From contig NZ_JAHLEB010000001.1 of NCBI RefSeq assembly GCF_018861735.1, positions 62,001-126,000 of the forward strand: a stretch of DNA of 64,000 nt, in the 5' to 3' direction. How positions within the stretch are numbered: the stretch's first letter is position 1; every line of letters starts with the position of its first letter. Of this stretch, positions 20,373-29,473 are shown piece after piece. The notes under the pieces are model-generated. The model did no database searches. It worked only from the letters and a program-made list of their open reading frames with translations, and was not told the origin of the DNA. A program made the position numbers and the translations under genes. The DNA is from Clostridium lacusfryxellense (GTDB lineage Bacteria > Bacillota > Clostridia > Clostridiales > Clostridiaceae).

Positions 20373-22037
20373 GTGGAAAATGAAGAAAGTATAAAGGTTA
20401 TCCCTTTAGGTGGCCTTGGGGAAATAGGCAAAAATATAACGGCTATTGAATACGGGGATGAAATCATTGTTATAGACTGTGGCATATCATTCCCCGATGA
20501 GGGAATGTATGGTGTGGATTTAGTAATTCCAGATATAACTTATTTAAAAAATAATTCTAAAAAAGTAAAAGGTATTTTTATAACTCATGGCCATGAAGAT
20601 CATATTGGATCGCTACCATACATTCTAAAACAATTGAATGTACCCATTTATGGGACTAAACTAACTTTAGGTTTAATATCAAATAAACTAAAGGAGCACA
20701 ATATATTATCTGATTGTGAACTTCATAATGTAAATGCTGGTGAAACAATAGAACTAGAAAATCTTAAAGTTGAGTTCATAAGAGTTACTCACAGCATAGC
20801 GGACTCCTGCGCTATCGCAATTCACTCACCAATCGGTGTTATATTACATACTGGTGATTTCAAAATTGATTACACTCCAATTGATGGGTTGGTAATGGAT
20901 CTTGAACGTATCTCGAATTTAGGTAAAGAAGGCGTACTGCTTCTTATGGCTGATAGCACAAATGTGGAACGGGAAGGGCATACTATTTCAGAAAAAGTAA
21001 TAGGGAAAACCTTAACTAGAATACTTTCTAATGCGCAGGGGAGAGTAATAGTGGCTACATTTGCTTCAAATATTCATAGAATCCAACAGATTGTAGATGC
21101 CTCTGTTAAATATAACAGAAAAATCGTTTTTAGTGGCAGGAGTATGGATAACATCTCACAAGTTGCTATAGAACTCGGATATCTTCATATACCAGAGGAT
21201 TACATTATAGGGATAGATGAAATGCACAATTTCCCAAATGAGAATATTACAATAATAACTACTGGAAGTCAGGGAGAACCAATGGCGGGACTTGCTAGAA
21301 TGGCATTTGCTACGCATAGGAGACTTTTCATTGAACCTGAAGACTTATTTATTATCTCAGCATCTCCAATTCCAGGTAATGAAAAGCTTATTTCTAGAGT
21401 AATAAATGAATTATTCAAAAAAGGAGCAGAAGTAATTTATGAGGATTTAGAAGAAGTGCATGTATCTGGTCACGCATATCAAGAAGAATTAAAATTAATA
21501 CACGCATTAGTTCATCCTAAGTATTTTATGCCAGTTCACGGTGAATACAGACATTTAAGGCATCATGCAAAGCTTGCAGAAAAATTGGGTATGAGTGCTA
21601 AAGATATATTTACTTTGGAAACAGGTCAAGTATTAGAACTTACAAAGGATGAAGCAAGGCTCGCAGGGAGGGTACATACAGGATCTGTGTATGTAGATGG
21701 ACTTGGGGTTGGAGATGTTGGAACCGTTGTACTTAGGGATAGAAAGCATTTAGCGGAAGATGGTATGCTCACTGTAGTTGTTACTTTAGAGCGCTTATCT
21801 TATAGTATTATTGCAGGGCCAGACATAATAACTCGTGGATTTGTATATGCAAAGGAATCAGATGTTTTGATTAATGAAGTAAAAGAGATTGTTAGGATTG
21901 AACTTAACAAATGTTTGGAAAATAAAATTATTGAATGGTCTGTATTAAAATCTAATATGAAAAGGTCGATAGAACGGTTTTTATATGAAAAAACAAAACG
22001 TAGACCGATTATTCTTCCAATTATCATGGAAATATAA
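20373..22037 (+). CDS. rnj: Ribonuclease J
   Basis: Cytosolic metallo-beta-lactamase/beta-CASP ribonuclease of 554 residues, combining 5'-3' exonuclease and endonuclease activity in mRNA turnover and rRNA maturation. The zinc motif THGHEDHIGS lies at 71-80 (His72, His74, Asp76, His77), GDFKID further on, and the beta-CASP HGEYRHL segment near 390. The C-terminal RNase J domain is complete. GTG start at 20373 after AAGGAGAG. Whether it is J1 or J2 cannot be told from this sequence alone. Confidence 0.95.
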   Translation: MENEESIKVIPLGGLGEIGKNITAIEYGDEIIVIDCGISFPDEGMYGVDLVIPDITYLKNNSKKVKGIFITHGHEDHIGSLPYILKQLNVPIYGTKLTLGLISNKLKEHNILSDCELHNVNAGETIELENLKVEFIRVTHSIADSCAIAIHSPIGVILHTGDFKIDYTPIDGLVMDLERISNLGKEGVLLLMADSTNVEREGHTISEKVIGKTLTRILSNAQGRVIVATFASNIHRIQQIVDASVKYNRKIVFSGRSMDNISQVAIELGYLHIPEDYIIGIDEMHNFPNENITIITTGSQGEPMAGLARMAFATHRRLFIEPEDLFIISASPIPGNEKLISRVINELFKKGAEVIYEDLEEVHVSGHAYQEELKLIHALVHPKYFMPVHGEYRHLRHHAKLAEKLGMSAKDIFTLETGQVLELTKDEARLAGRVHTGSVYVDGLGVGDVGTVVLRDRKHLAEDGMLTVVVTLERLSYSIIAGPDIITRGFVYAKESDVLINEVKEIVRIELNKCLENKIIEWSVLKSNMKRSIERFLYEKTKRRPIILPIIMEI

Positions 22038-22045
22038 CAAGAGTT

Positions 22046-22073
22046 AAAACCATTCTAATATTAGAATGGTTTT
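22046..22073 (+). terminator. Intrinsic terminator after RNase J gene
   Basis: AAAACCATTCTAAT/ATTAGAATGGTTTT palindrome, then AATTATT. Confidence 0.85.
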
Positions 22074-22123
22074 AATTATTGAATAATGCTGTTTGCATAT
22101 AAGTACTAATAAAAGGAGAAATT

Positions 22124-22510
22124 ATGGACGATAATAAAATTATGTCGAGTAAACAAGGTACAATTGTATCAGCAGATTTAACCATTGATAAAGCAGAACA
22201 AGTGCGAGAATTCTACAAGCATGTGATTGGGTGGGAGCACAGCGAAATTAACATGGGGGATTACAATGACTATTTAATGACAACAAAAGATGGCGTTCCG
22301 GTGGCAGGTGTTTGCCATCAACTAGGTAGCAATGCTGGTTTACCTCCTGTATGGATGGTTTATTTTCAAGTTAGTGATTTAAATCAAAGTTTGGAAGCAT
22401 GTAGAAAACTCGGAGGCAAAGTACTAAGAGAACCTGAGAACTCTACCTGTGGTAGTTTTGGTATAATTGAATACCCTGTAGGCGCAATATGTGGGCTTAG
22501 CCAAATGTAA
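22124..22510 (+). CDS. VOC (glyoxalase/bleomycin-resistance) family protein
   Basis: 128-residue soluble protein with one betaalphabetabetabeta VOC unit repeated: IVSADLTIDKAEQVREFYKHVIGW at the N-terminus and YFQVSDLNQSLEACRKLGGKVL in the second half. The family includes metal-dependent lyases, dioxygenases and resistance proteins; the substrate is not predictable. AAAGGAG precedes the ATG. Stands alone between terminated units. Confidence 0.82.
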   Translation: MDDNKIMSSKQGTIVSADLTIDKAEQVREFYKHVIGWEHSEINMGDYNDYLMTTKDGVPVAGVCHQLGSNAGLPPVWMVYFQVSDLNQSLEACRKLGGKVLREPENSTCGSFGIIEYPVGAICGLSQM

Positions 22511-22706
22511 GTGGTCTGGGTATCTAACATACCACCTTCAGAAATAATTATTTTGCTATTTTCAGGGTCCACCAATGTTGTTTCTAAAGAAAAATGATTT
22601 ATTAATATAATTTTATAAAATAACATGCATATACTTTATAAAGGATCCATATTAAAAGCACATAATTAAAATAATAATATTAAAAACAAGAGGGGGGGAT
22701 TTTAAT

Positions 22707-23141
22707 ATGAACAAACATATCTACAAAATCTATAAAGACGCAGAATTGTGTAAATACAATATGATGTGTGCAAATGAGTTTGAGCATGGGTTTGAAAATG
22801 AAAGGTTTTATAGAAACTCACTCAATAAAAAACTTCGTGAAATAAGTTATTTACTAGAAGATGATTCTGAAGTTTTAAGTAATCTACAATTTCAAGATGA
22901 CGGTTGTCGGCAAAAACAATTTACATTAGAAGAATTATCAAAATATAATGGTGTAAGTGGTAAGCCTGCCTATGTGTCCGTAAATGGGATAGTTTATGAT
23001 GTAAGTTCAGTTAAAACTTGGGCTGGTGGGGCACATTTTGGTATATCAGCGGGAAGAGACGCAACGGACAAGTTTAATTCCTGCCATGGTTCTTCGGAAA
23101 TACTAAATACATTACCTAAGGTAGGGGTAATGGTAGGGTAG
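22707..23141 (+). CDS. Cytochrome b5-like heme/steroid-binding domain protein
   Basis: 144-residue soluble protein. The C-terminal half (about 72-144) is a cytochrome b5-like domain of the MAPR type: QFTLEELSKYNGVSGKPAYVS, VNGIVYDVS, then WAGGAHFGISAGRDATDKF and a final VGVMVG. The N-terminal 70 residues are helical and Cys-containing with no recognised domain. Related short proteins occur widely in anaerobic Firmicutes; heme binding is inferred from the family. A strong ribosome site (AGAGGGGGG) precedes it. Confidence 0.83.
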   Translation: MNKHIYKIYKDAELCKYNMMCANEFEHGFENERFYRNSLNKKLREISYLLEDDSEVLSNLQFQDDGCRQKQFTLEELSKYNGVSGKPAYVSVNGIVYDVSSVKTWAGGAHFGISAGRDATDKFNSCHGSSEILNTLPKVGVMVG

Positions 23142-23182
23142 TAGCAAAAATTGTTCTATTATTATTATTATTATTAGGACAT

Positions 23183-23214
23183 AAAAGGGAGTTCATTAAA
23201 TATGAACTCCCTTT
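23183..23214. terminator. Bidirectional terminator (GAGTTCA family, copy 1)
   Basis: AAAGGGAGTTCAT and ATGAACTCCCTTT around a short AT loop, between convergent genes. One of seven similar hairpins in the window. Confidence 0.85.
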
Positions 23215-23227
23215 AGATATAAACAAA

Positions 23228-23260
23228 ATTTAATTTTGAACTAAGTAGATATGGATTTTA
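23228..23260. repeat. Tail repeat, copy 1 (degenerate)
   Basis: TTTAATTTTGAACTAAGTAGA, matching the segment found beside four other loci (31858, 44022, 55983, 62822). Located just beyond the 3' end of the ferredoxin oxidoreductase genes. Confidence 0.5.
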
Positions 23261-23261
23261 T

Positions 23262-24113
23262 CTATACAAAGTCTTGCATAAATTCTTTGATATTTTCTAA
23301 ATCTATAGACTTATCTATTAGAGCATCCCCTTCTTTTAAAAAATCAATTTTATCATGAAAATCAGGTTTAATTTCTTTGTATAAAATGCCTAGTGGAATT
23401 TTGTCATTCCACTCCATGGATCTTTCAATAGCATTAAGTTTATTAGTTTCATCATACCCTTCTTCTAATTTATATACTCTTTTGTTATACCATTGAAATG
23501 TATTAATTTTATTAAAACTTACACATGGTTGTAAAATATCTACAAGGGCATATCCCTTGTAATTTATAGCTTCTTCCATTATATGTTTAAGGTGTTCTTT
23601 GTCTCCACTAAAGGCTCTTGCTACAAATCCTGCACCTAAGGATATAGCTAGGAGCAGTGGATTCATTGGGGTATTATTTGAACCATAAGGTTGAACTTCA
23701 GTTACATGACCAATATCAGAGGTTGGAGATGCTTGTCCTTTTGTAAGTCCATAAATCTGATTATCATGAACAAAATGTGTTATATCAACATTTCTTCTTA
23801 TATTATGAATAAAGTGATTTCCACCTTCGCCGTATGAATCTCCGTCTCCCGTATCTATTATCACTGTCATATTCTTATTAACAATTTTTGCAGCGGCTGC
23901 TGGAGGCAATGCCCTACCATGAAGTCCAGAAAATCCATTAGTGTTTAAATATTGAGGGGTTTTAGCTGCTTGACCTATACCACCCACAATAAGTACTTCG
24001 TGAGGTTTTTTGCCTAGAGAAATAAGGGTTTCTTTTAATGCGTCTAATATTGCAGCATCACCGCAACCAGGGCACCAAGCTGTTTCAAATGTAGAAATAC
24101 TACAATCCTTCAT
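23262..24113 (-). CDS. korB: 2-oxoacid:ferredoxin oxidoreductase, beta subunit
   Basis: TPP and Fe-S subunit, 283 residues, of an oxygen-sensitive enzyme that decarboxylates a 2-oxoacid to its acyl-CoA and reduces ferredoxin. WCPGCGDAAIL near residue 13 supplies cluster ligands. GDGDSYGEGGNHFIHNIRRN is the TPP/Mg site, followed by NQIYGLTKGQASPTS. It is separated by one base from the alpha subunit stop. The two-subunit form with fused gamma-alpha resembles KorAB (2-oxoglutarate) but pyruvate or branched-chain oxoacids are possible. Confidence 0.88.
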   Translation of the reverse strand: MKDCSISTFETAWCPGCGDAAILDALKETLISLGKKPHEVLIVGGIGQAAKTPQYLNTNGFSGLHGRALPPAAAAKIVNKNMTVIIDTGDGDSYGEGGNHFIHNIRRNVDITHFVHDNQIYGLTKGQASPTSDIGHVTEVQPYGSNNTPMNPLLLAISLGAGFVARAFSGDKEHLKHIMEEAINYKGYALVDILQPCVSFNKINTFQWYNKRVYKLEEGYDETNKLNAIERSMEWNDKIPLGILYKEIKPDFHDKIDFLKEGDALIDKSIDLENIKEFMQDFV

Positions 24114-24114
24114 T

Positions 24115-25791
24115 TTACTTTACCTCCTTTAGTTTATTATATATTTCCTGCGCGGAGATTGGCCTTCCGTCATACTTTAAAATACTACTATTGAATTCAA
24201 TACCTGTATTTTCACGGATTAATGAAGCTAATTGTCCTGTAGCATTTTGTTCGATATTTATAAGTTTTTTTGCCTTATTTGATTTTTCATTAATTAAACT
24301 TACAGGTAATGGCCAAACATCTCCAAAAATTAATGCTGAATATTTGCTTTCACCATCTTCATTTAGAAGTTTTACAGCTTCTTTTATTGGACTATAAAGA
24401 GAACCCCAGCCAACAAGTAATACTTCAAAGTCATCTTTTCCAATAAATTCTGGTTCAAGTAATTCTTTCTTTAGAAATTCCATTTTTCTTAGTCTTTTAT
24501 CATTCATTTGAACTCTAATAGACGCTGATTCTGTAATTTGTCCATACTCGTCATGCTCATCACTATCGACCCTAACAAAATTATGTGATATACCTCCTGG
24601 AATTATCCGTGGAGATACTCCGGTTTCTGTTATTTCATATCGTTTATATTCTTTACCATCTAAATAGTCACTATCACTTAGATGTTTTTCTATTTTAATT
24701 AAGCTGAAATCAAAAGGTTTTATAGTTCTCTGGCAATCTGCAAGATACTGATCACCTAGAAGAATAACTGGTATCTGATACTTGTCTGCCAAATTAAATG
24801 CCCTTACAGTTTGATAAAATGCATCTTCTGGATTTCTTAGAGCAATAACCATTCTTGGAAATTCTCCCTGCGAACATGTGATAACAAATTTAAGCTCACC
24901 TTGCTCAGTTCTTGTTGGGAATCCTGTGGTTGGTCCAGGTCTTTGAATTTCTGCAATAACAAGAGGTACTTCAAGCATACTGGACAATCCTATAGCTTCT
25001 ACCATTAAAGCAAATCCTCCACCAGATGTGCCTGTCATTGACCGAGCACCAGCATAAGATGCTCCGATAGCCATATTAATTGCTGCTATTTCATCTTCAG
25101 CTTGTTCTACTACAATTCCAGCTTTTTTGATTTTAGAAGAAAGATAATTCATTATACTAGTAGAGGGGGTCATAGGGTATGCTGAGTAAAATTTACATCC
25201 GGCAGCTAATGCTCCTAGGGCTATTGCCTCATTACCATTTACTAATATACTATTGTCTTTATCTTTGGCCTCAATAGGAAATTTAGGTTGGGTTAGAGTA
25301 TATCCCTCTTTAAAAGCAAGTAAATTTTGAACTGCAATTTCAGGATCAAAGGTTTCACCCAGCAATTCCTCTATATAAGTTAACTTAAGTTTGAAAAGAT
25401 TCATAATTGCACCAAGTGCAACATTACCAAATACTTTTGGATTTCCAATTTTTTTTGCAATAGTCTTTAGTGGTAGACTAATTACTCTGTCATCATCATA
25501 TTCAATGGACTCATCAACAATAATGAAGCCATATTTATTAAGATTATCAATATGTAGGGTTATGGTATCAATGTTTAAAGCGATTATACCATCAAGTTTA
25601 TCGCTATGAGAGTTTATCTCTTCATTACCAAAACGAATCTGAAAAAAGTTATGGCCACCTCTAACACGTGACATATAGTCTTGTAGGGTGAAGGCTTCGA
25701 AACCTTTTCTTTTAAGTAGTTTTACAAGCACTGAAGCGATGGTTTCCATGCCTTGACCAGCAGCGCCACCGATTAGAAGATTATAAATCAT
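24115..25791 (-). CDS. korA: 2-oxoacid:ferredoxin oxidoreductase, fused gamma-alpha subunit
   Basis: 558 residues. The N-terminal gamma-like domain (about 1-175) begins LIGGAAGQGMETIASVL. The alpha domain from about 190 has GNEAIALGALAAGCKFYSAYPMTPSTSIM, EDEIAAINMAIGASYAGARSMTGTSGGG and GPTTGFPTRTEQ. It binds CoA and completes the TPP site with the beta subunit. First gene of the two-gene operon, start ATG at 25791 after AAGGAG. A dyad lies in its upstream region. Confidence 0.9.
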   Translation of the reverse strand: MIYNLLIGGAAGQGMETIASVLVKLLKRKGFEAFTLQDYMSRVRGGHNFFQIRFGNEEINSHSDKLDGIIALNIDTITLHIDNLNKYGFIIVDESIEYDDDRVISLPLKTIAKKIGNPKVFGNVALGAIMNLFKLKLTYIEELLGETFDPEIAVQNLLAFKEGYTLTQPKFPIEAKDKDNSILVNGNEAIALGALAAGCKFYSAYPMTPSTSIMNYLSSKIKKAGIVVEQAEDEIAAINMAIGASYAGARSMTGTSGGGFALMVEAIGLSSMLEVPLVIAEIQRPGPTTGFPTRTEQGELKFVITCSQGEFPRMVIALRNPEDAFYQTVRAFNLADKYQIPVILLGDQYLADCQRTIKPFDFSLIKIEKHLSDSDYLDGKEYKRYEITETGVSPRIIPGGISHNFVRVDSDEHDEYGQITESASIRVQMNDKRLRKMEFLKKELLEPEFIGKDDFEVLLVGWGSLYSPIKEAVKLLNEDGESKYSALIFGDVWPLPVSLINEKSNKAKKLINIEQNATGQLASLIRENTGIEFNSSILKYDGRPISAQEIYNKLKEVK

Positions 25792-25834
25792 AAAATCAGC
25801 TCCTTTTTATTTGTTGAATGTATAATATAAAATA

Positions 25835-25864
25835 ACAGTCACATCAGTTTAATGATATGACTGT
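25835..25864. promoter_or_regulatory. 30-bp dyad upstream of korAB
   Basis: ACAGTCACATCA and TGATATGACTGT (one mismatch) around a 6-base centre, 45-75 bases before the korA start. Could be an operator or a leader hairpin. Confidence 0.4.
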
Positions 25865-25886
25865 ACTTACATGAAACTTCATATTA

Positions 25887-25924
25887 AGAAAACATTAACT
25901 CCCTAAAGATATTAATGTTTTCTT
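25887..25924 (-). terminator. Probable terminator after the desulfoferrodoxin gene
   Basis: AAGAAAACATTAA pairs with TTAATGTTTTCTT across an 11-base loop; a modest T-rich segment follows on the minus strand. Confidence 0.6.
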
Positions 25925-25948
25925 GATGAATTTAATTTGGAAAATATT

Positions 25949-26323
25949 TTATGCTTTCCATAAGCCGTGAACATTACAATATTCTCGTACACTTAAAACT
26001 TCTTCATTTATAATAAACAGAGCTTGAGGTGTCTCACCAGGTTTTAGATGTTTTCTATATAGTTTTTTTGCAGTTTGAACTTCTATCCATTCAATATAAT
26101 GCTCTTCTAGCATTGGATGTTCAACAGCACGAACTTTAACTAGAACACCACCTTTAACATTTTCAACAACTGGTACATGTTTTTCTTTCGCTGCATCTAC
26201 AGTATTTTCAACCTGTTTTGTCATTGGTTGTCCACAACATACCAAAACTCCACCACTTTCATGTACAACCTCTACTATGTTACCACAAATTTGGCATTTA
26301 TATATTTCATTAATATGAGTCAT
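25949..26323 (-). CDS. dfx: Desulfoferrodoxin (superoxide reductase)
   Basis: Cytosolic non-heme iron protein of 124 residues that reduces superoxide to peroxide in anaerobes. Centre I ligands Cys10, Cys13, Cys29 and Cys30 make it the two-domain desulfoferrodoxin type. Centre II ligands His49, His69, His75, Cys116 and His119 are present in the expected order. It lies 28 bases after the glutathione peroxidase gene on the same strand, so the two probably form an oxidative-defence operon. Confidence 0.95.
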   Translation of the reverse strand: MTHINEIYKCQICGNIVEVVHESGGVLVCCGQPMTKQVENTVDAAKEKHVPVVENVKGGVLVKVRAVEHPMLEEHYIEWIEVQTAKKLYRKHLKPGETPQALFIINEEVLSVREYCNVHGLWKA

Positions 26324-26351
26324 AATTATAACTTCCTCTCTGTATTATAAA

Positions 26352-27053
26352 TTATTTTTTTTTATCTTTTGTATCTTCATATACAAAGTTGCAAGGTTTT
26401 CCTTCACAATTTAAAACCTCTTCATCATCTTGGCCAGTATATATTTTTTTATTATTTACATCAGTTTCAGATTTATCCATTATTGGAGCATGCTTATATT
26501 TTGATGACTTTAGCAACTTTTCAATATCTGTTGACATAGCCAATGGTTCAGTTGTTGGTTCATATCTTTCAACTATTTCACCATCACTGTCAATAAGAAA
26601 TTTTGTGAAATTCCATTTAATTGAATTTCCTTCAAGAGATTCAGGGGATTTCTCAGTAAGGATGTCATTAAGTTTCTTTCCAGTTGGGTGGTTAAAATCA
26701 AACTCTTTAAAAGTTGTTCCATCTGTAAGGTACTTAAATAGTGGCAAAGCATTTTCTCCTCTAACATCGTTCTTTTCAAACAATGGGAAACTAACACCGT
26801 AATTAATTTCACAGAAATTCTTTATTTCACTACTTTCACCCGGCTCTTGATCAGCAAATTGATTGCTCGGAAAGCCAAGTACTTCGAAGCCTTTATCTTT
26901 ATACTGCTTATAAAGATTCTCCAAACCCTCGTATTGTGGTGTAAAACCACACTTGCTTGCAGTATTAACTATAACAAGCACCTTTCCTTTATAGTGGCCA
27001 AGTGATACTTCATCACCGTCGATGGTAATTGCATTAAAATCATAAATTGACAT
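26352..27053 (-). CDS. Glutathione peroxidase family protein with C-terminal extension
   Basis: Thiol peroxidase of 233 residues. Residues 1-180 are a glutathione-peroxidase domain with catalytic Cys35 in TASKCGFTPQYEGLE (a normal TGT codon, not selenocysteine), Gln in PSNQFADQEPG and Trp in IKWNFTKFLID. By family it reduces hydroperoxides, probably with thioredoxin. The last 45 residues are an unusual polar tail containing NCEGKPCNF, absent from standard family members as I know them. First gene of the pair with desulfoferrodoxin. Confidence 0.88.
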   Translation of the reverse strand: MSIYDFNAITIDGDEVSLGHYKGKVLVIVNTASKCGFTPQYEGLENLYKQYKDKGFEVLGFPSNQFADQEPGESSEIKNFCEINYGVSFPLFEKNDVRGENALPLFKYLTDGTTFKEFDFNHPTGKKLNDILTEKSPESLEGNSIKWNFTKFLIDSDGEIVERYEPTTEPLAMSTDIEKLLKSSKYKHAPIMDKSETDVNNKKIYTGQDDEEVLNCEGKPCNFVYEDTKDKKK

Positions 27054-27275
27054 GTATCATCCCTCCATTTTTTTAAGCTCAACAACCAATTTATTCTAAA
27101 CTGTTTTTCTTATGATAACAAAAGATTTAGAATAGTGTATACAATATAACATACAAAACAGCATATATCAACATATCATACCAAGTAATTGTATTAAACG
27201 CGTATTTGAAAGAAATATATATAATTAATTGTAAAATATTGTTGAAATAGTGGGATGAGATTTAATTGTTGTGTT

Positions 27276-28694
27276 TTAAACTACTTGTATTTTCATCATA
27301 TTGGTAGTGCCAGACTGACCAACGGGTACTCCAGCAGCAATTATGACAACATCACCTTTTTTTATATATCCAGCGATTAAGCATTTTTCTACTGCATTTG
27401 CCATTAATTCATCCGTGGATGTTAATTTTATTGAAATTACAGTCTGAAGGCCAAAATTAATAGATAGACCTCTTGCAACTTTCTTGCTAGGTGTTACAGC
27501 AATTATAGGACACCTTGGTCTATATTTCGATACCATTCTAGCAGTATAACCACTTTGAGTTGCTGTTATTATTGCGGATACGTTTAATTTGTCTGCTGTG
27601 GTACATGTAGCAAGACTTATAGCATCTGATATATTTTCAAGAGACTCATTGTTTATTTTATCCAAAGCGGATCTGAAATCAATATTTGACTCTGCTTCAA
27701 TGGAGATATTTGACATTGTTAAAGCGGATTCCAAAGGATATTTACCATTAGCACTTTCGCCACTAAGCATTATCGCATCAGTACCATCAAAAATAGCATT
27801 TGCTATATCTGAGGCTTCAGCTCTAGTAGGTCTTGGATTTCTAATCATAGAGTCTAACATCTGGGTTGCAGTTATAACAGGAATACCAGCCTTATTACAT
27901 TTATGTATTATCATTTTTTGAACTATAGGAACTTTTTGAATTGGTAATTCGACGCCCATATCTCCTCTAGCAACCATAATACCATCAGAAGCTTCTATTA
28001 TAGCGTCTATGTTGTCAACGCCTTCTTGTGTTTCAATTTTTGATATTATTTGAATATGTTCCCCACCATTTGCATTAAGTATTTTTCTAACATCTAATAC
28101 ATCACCAGCTTTTCTAATGAAAGAAGCGGCTACGATGTCGACACCCTGTTCACATCCAAATATTAAATCTAGTTTATCTTTTTCAGTTACTGCCGGTAGA
28201 CCAATAGATATGTTAGGGACATTTATTCCCTTATGGTTTCCTATAGAACCAGAATTTAAGGCAGTGCAATTTATCTCAGTACCTTCAATTGAGTCAATTT
28301 TAAATTCTAGAAGACCGTCATCCACAAGTAGTGTGCCATTAGCCTTAATGTCATGGCAGAGGTCTTCATAAGAAACAGAACATCTTTCGCTATTTCCTAG
28401 AATCTCTTTGCCACAACTAAATACGAATTTTTGTCCCTTATCAATTATGGCGGTATCTCCTATGAAATTGTGAGTTCTAATTTTAGGACCTTTTATGTCA
28501 AGCATTATAGCAATAGATTTATTAAGTTTTTCCCTAAGACTTTTTATAAGATCAATTTTTATTTTGTGATCCTCATGTGTACCATGTGAAAAATTAAGTC
28601 GAGTAACATTCATGCCTATTTCCATGAGTTTTGTCAATATCTCCTCACTATCGCTAGCAGGACCAATTGTGAAAATCATTTTTGTTCTTTGCAT
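27276..28694 (-). CDS. pyk: Pyruvate kinase
   Basis: Cytosolic glycolytic enzyme of 472 residues converting phosphoenolpyruvate and ADP to pyruvate and ATP. Conserved segments: RLNFSHGTHEDH, the MLDIKGPKIRTH segment, the catalytic-Lys region QIISKIETQEG, and MVARGDMGVELP. Complete at normal family length without the extra C-terminal PEP-utilising domain seen in Bacillus. Monocistronic; ribosome site AAAGGGG. Confidence 0.96.
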   Translation of the reverse strand: MQRTKMIFTIGPASDSEEILTKLMEIGMNVTRLNFSHGTHEDHKIKIDLIKSLREKLNKSIAIMLDIKGPKIRTHNFIGDTAIIDKGQKFVFSCGKEILGNSERCSVSYEDLCHDIKANGTLLVDDGLLEFKIDSIEGTEINCTALNSGSIGNHKGINVPNISIGLPAVTEKDKLDLIFGCEQGVDIVAASFIRKAGDVLDVRKILNANGGEHIQIISKIETQEGVDNIDAIIEASDGIMVARGDMGVELPIQKVPIVQKMIIHKCNKAGIPVITATQMLDSMIRNPRPTRAEASDIANAIFDGTDAIMLSGESANGKYPLESALTMSNISIEAESNIDFRSALDKINNESLENISDAISLATCTTADKLNVSAIITATQSGYTARMVSKYRPRCPIIAVTPSKKVARGLSINFGLQTVISIKLTSTDELMANAVEKCLIAGYIKKGDVVIIAAGVPVGQSGTTNMMKIQVV

Positions 28695-28989
28695 AATTAA
28701 TATCCCCTTTACTGTTTTAAGTTAATTCGCAAATTATATATTATATTGCAATACACATTAATTATGTGCAATTACAGCGAATTATAACCTTTTACTATTA
28801 CGTATACATACGCTTGTTTTTGATAGAGACTTTTATTTTATTTAACTAAATTGTAACATAAATAAAGGAACTACAATAAAAATATCATCAGTAATTACCA
28901 ATTTTTTTGAAGATAAAGACATCTATGCTAAAATGTTGTAAAATAAAAGTAAAGGAATTAAATTGGAGGATCATCAATGATAGATGTAG

Positions 28990-29313
28990 TGTGCAATCCT
29001 TAGAAAGGCACCAATTATTATATTAGATGAAGCAACTGCATCAGTAGATGTTGAGACAGAGAAAGAAATACAAGAGGCTATTGCTCAGCTAGCAGGCACA
29101 AGAACAATCGTAGCCATTGCTCATCGGCTTTCTACCATTCAAAATGCAGATTTAATTCTTGTACTTGAAGAGGGAAGAATTGTTCAAAGTGGTAGTCATC
29201 TACAATTAATGGAGCATGAGGGTCCATATAGACGTATGAATTTAGTACAAACAAAAAATAACATAGAAGTAAAACAACAAATAGAAGGAAAACAACAAAT
29301 AGTGATTAATTAG
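28990..29313 (+). pseudogene. ABC exporter (MsbA/ABCB type) remnant, C-terminal NBD only
   Basis: About 107 codons of an ABC transporter nucleotide-binding domain: AILRKAPIIILDEATASVD (Walker B and D loop), then AIAHRLST (H loop) and a natural-looking C-terminus. The frame has a stop immediately upstream (28987-28989). A good ribosome site TTGGAGG and ATG at 28977 remain just before it but in another frame and stop after eight codons. This looks like a large internal deletion that kept the original start region and the last hundred codons. Confidence 0.88.
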
Positions 29314-29327
29314 TTCGAAATTAAAAT

Positions 29328-29372
29328 AAAAATACTGCACTTAGGGGGACCCAGTGCAGTATTTTCATTTTT
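29328..29372 (+). terminator. Intrinsic terminator after ABC remnant
   Basis: AAAATACTGCACT pairs with AGTGCAGTATTTT over an 11-base loop, then TCATTTTT. It is the former exporter gene's terminator, still intact. Confidence 0.85.
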
Positions 29373-29473
29373 ATCAATTTCGATTTGTTTTTATCTTAAG
29401 GTGGTACATCTAAATTATAGACAATTTTATAAATATTATTCAGTTTTATTATAAAATAATTGTTACTACTAAA

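Noticed and set aside
22505-22626. Minus-strand stretch reading HFSLETTLVDPENSKIIISE and GGMLDTQTT between the VOC and cytochrome b5-like genes
   Set aside because: It looks codon-like and could be a gene remnant, but I cannot match it to a family and the open frame runs into the VOC gene in antisense.
23151-23178. ATT trinucleotide run
   Set aside because: A simple low-complexity microsatellite in AT-rich DNA; no sign of function.
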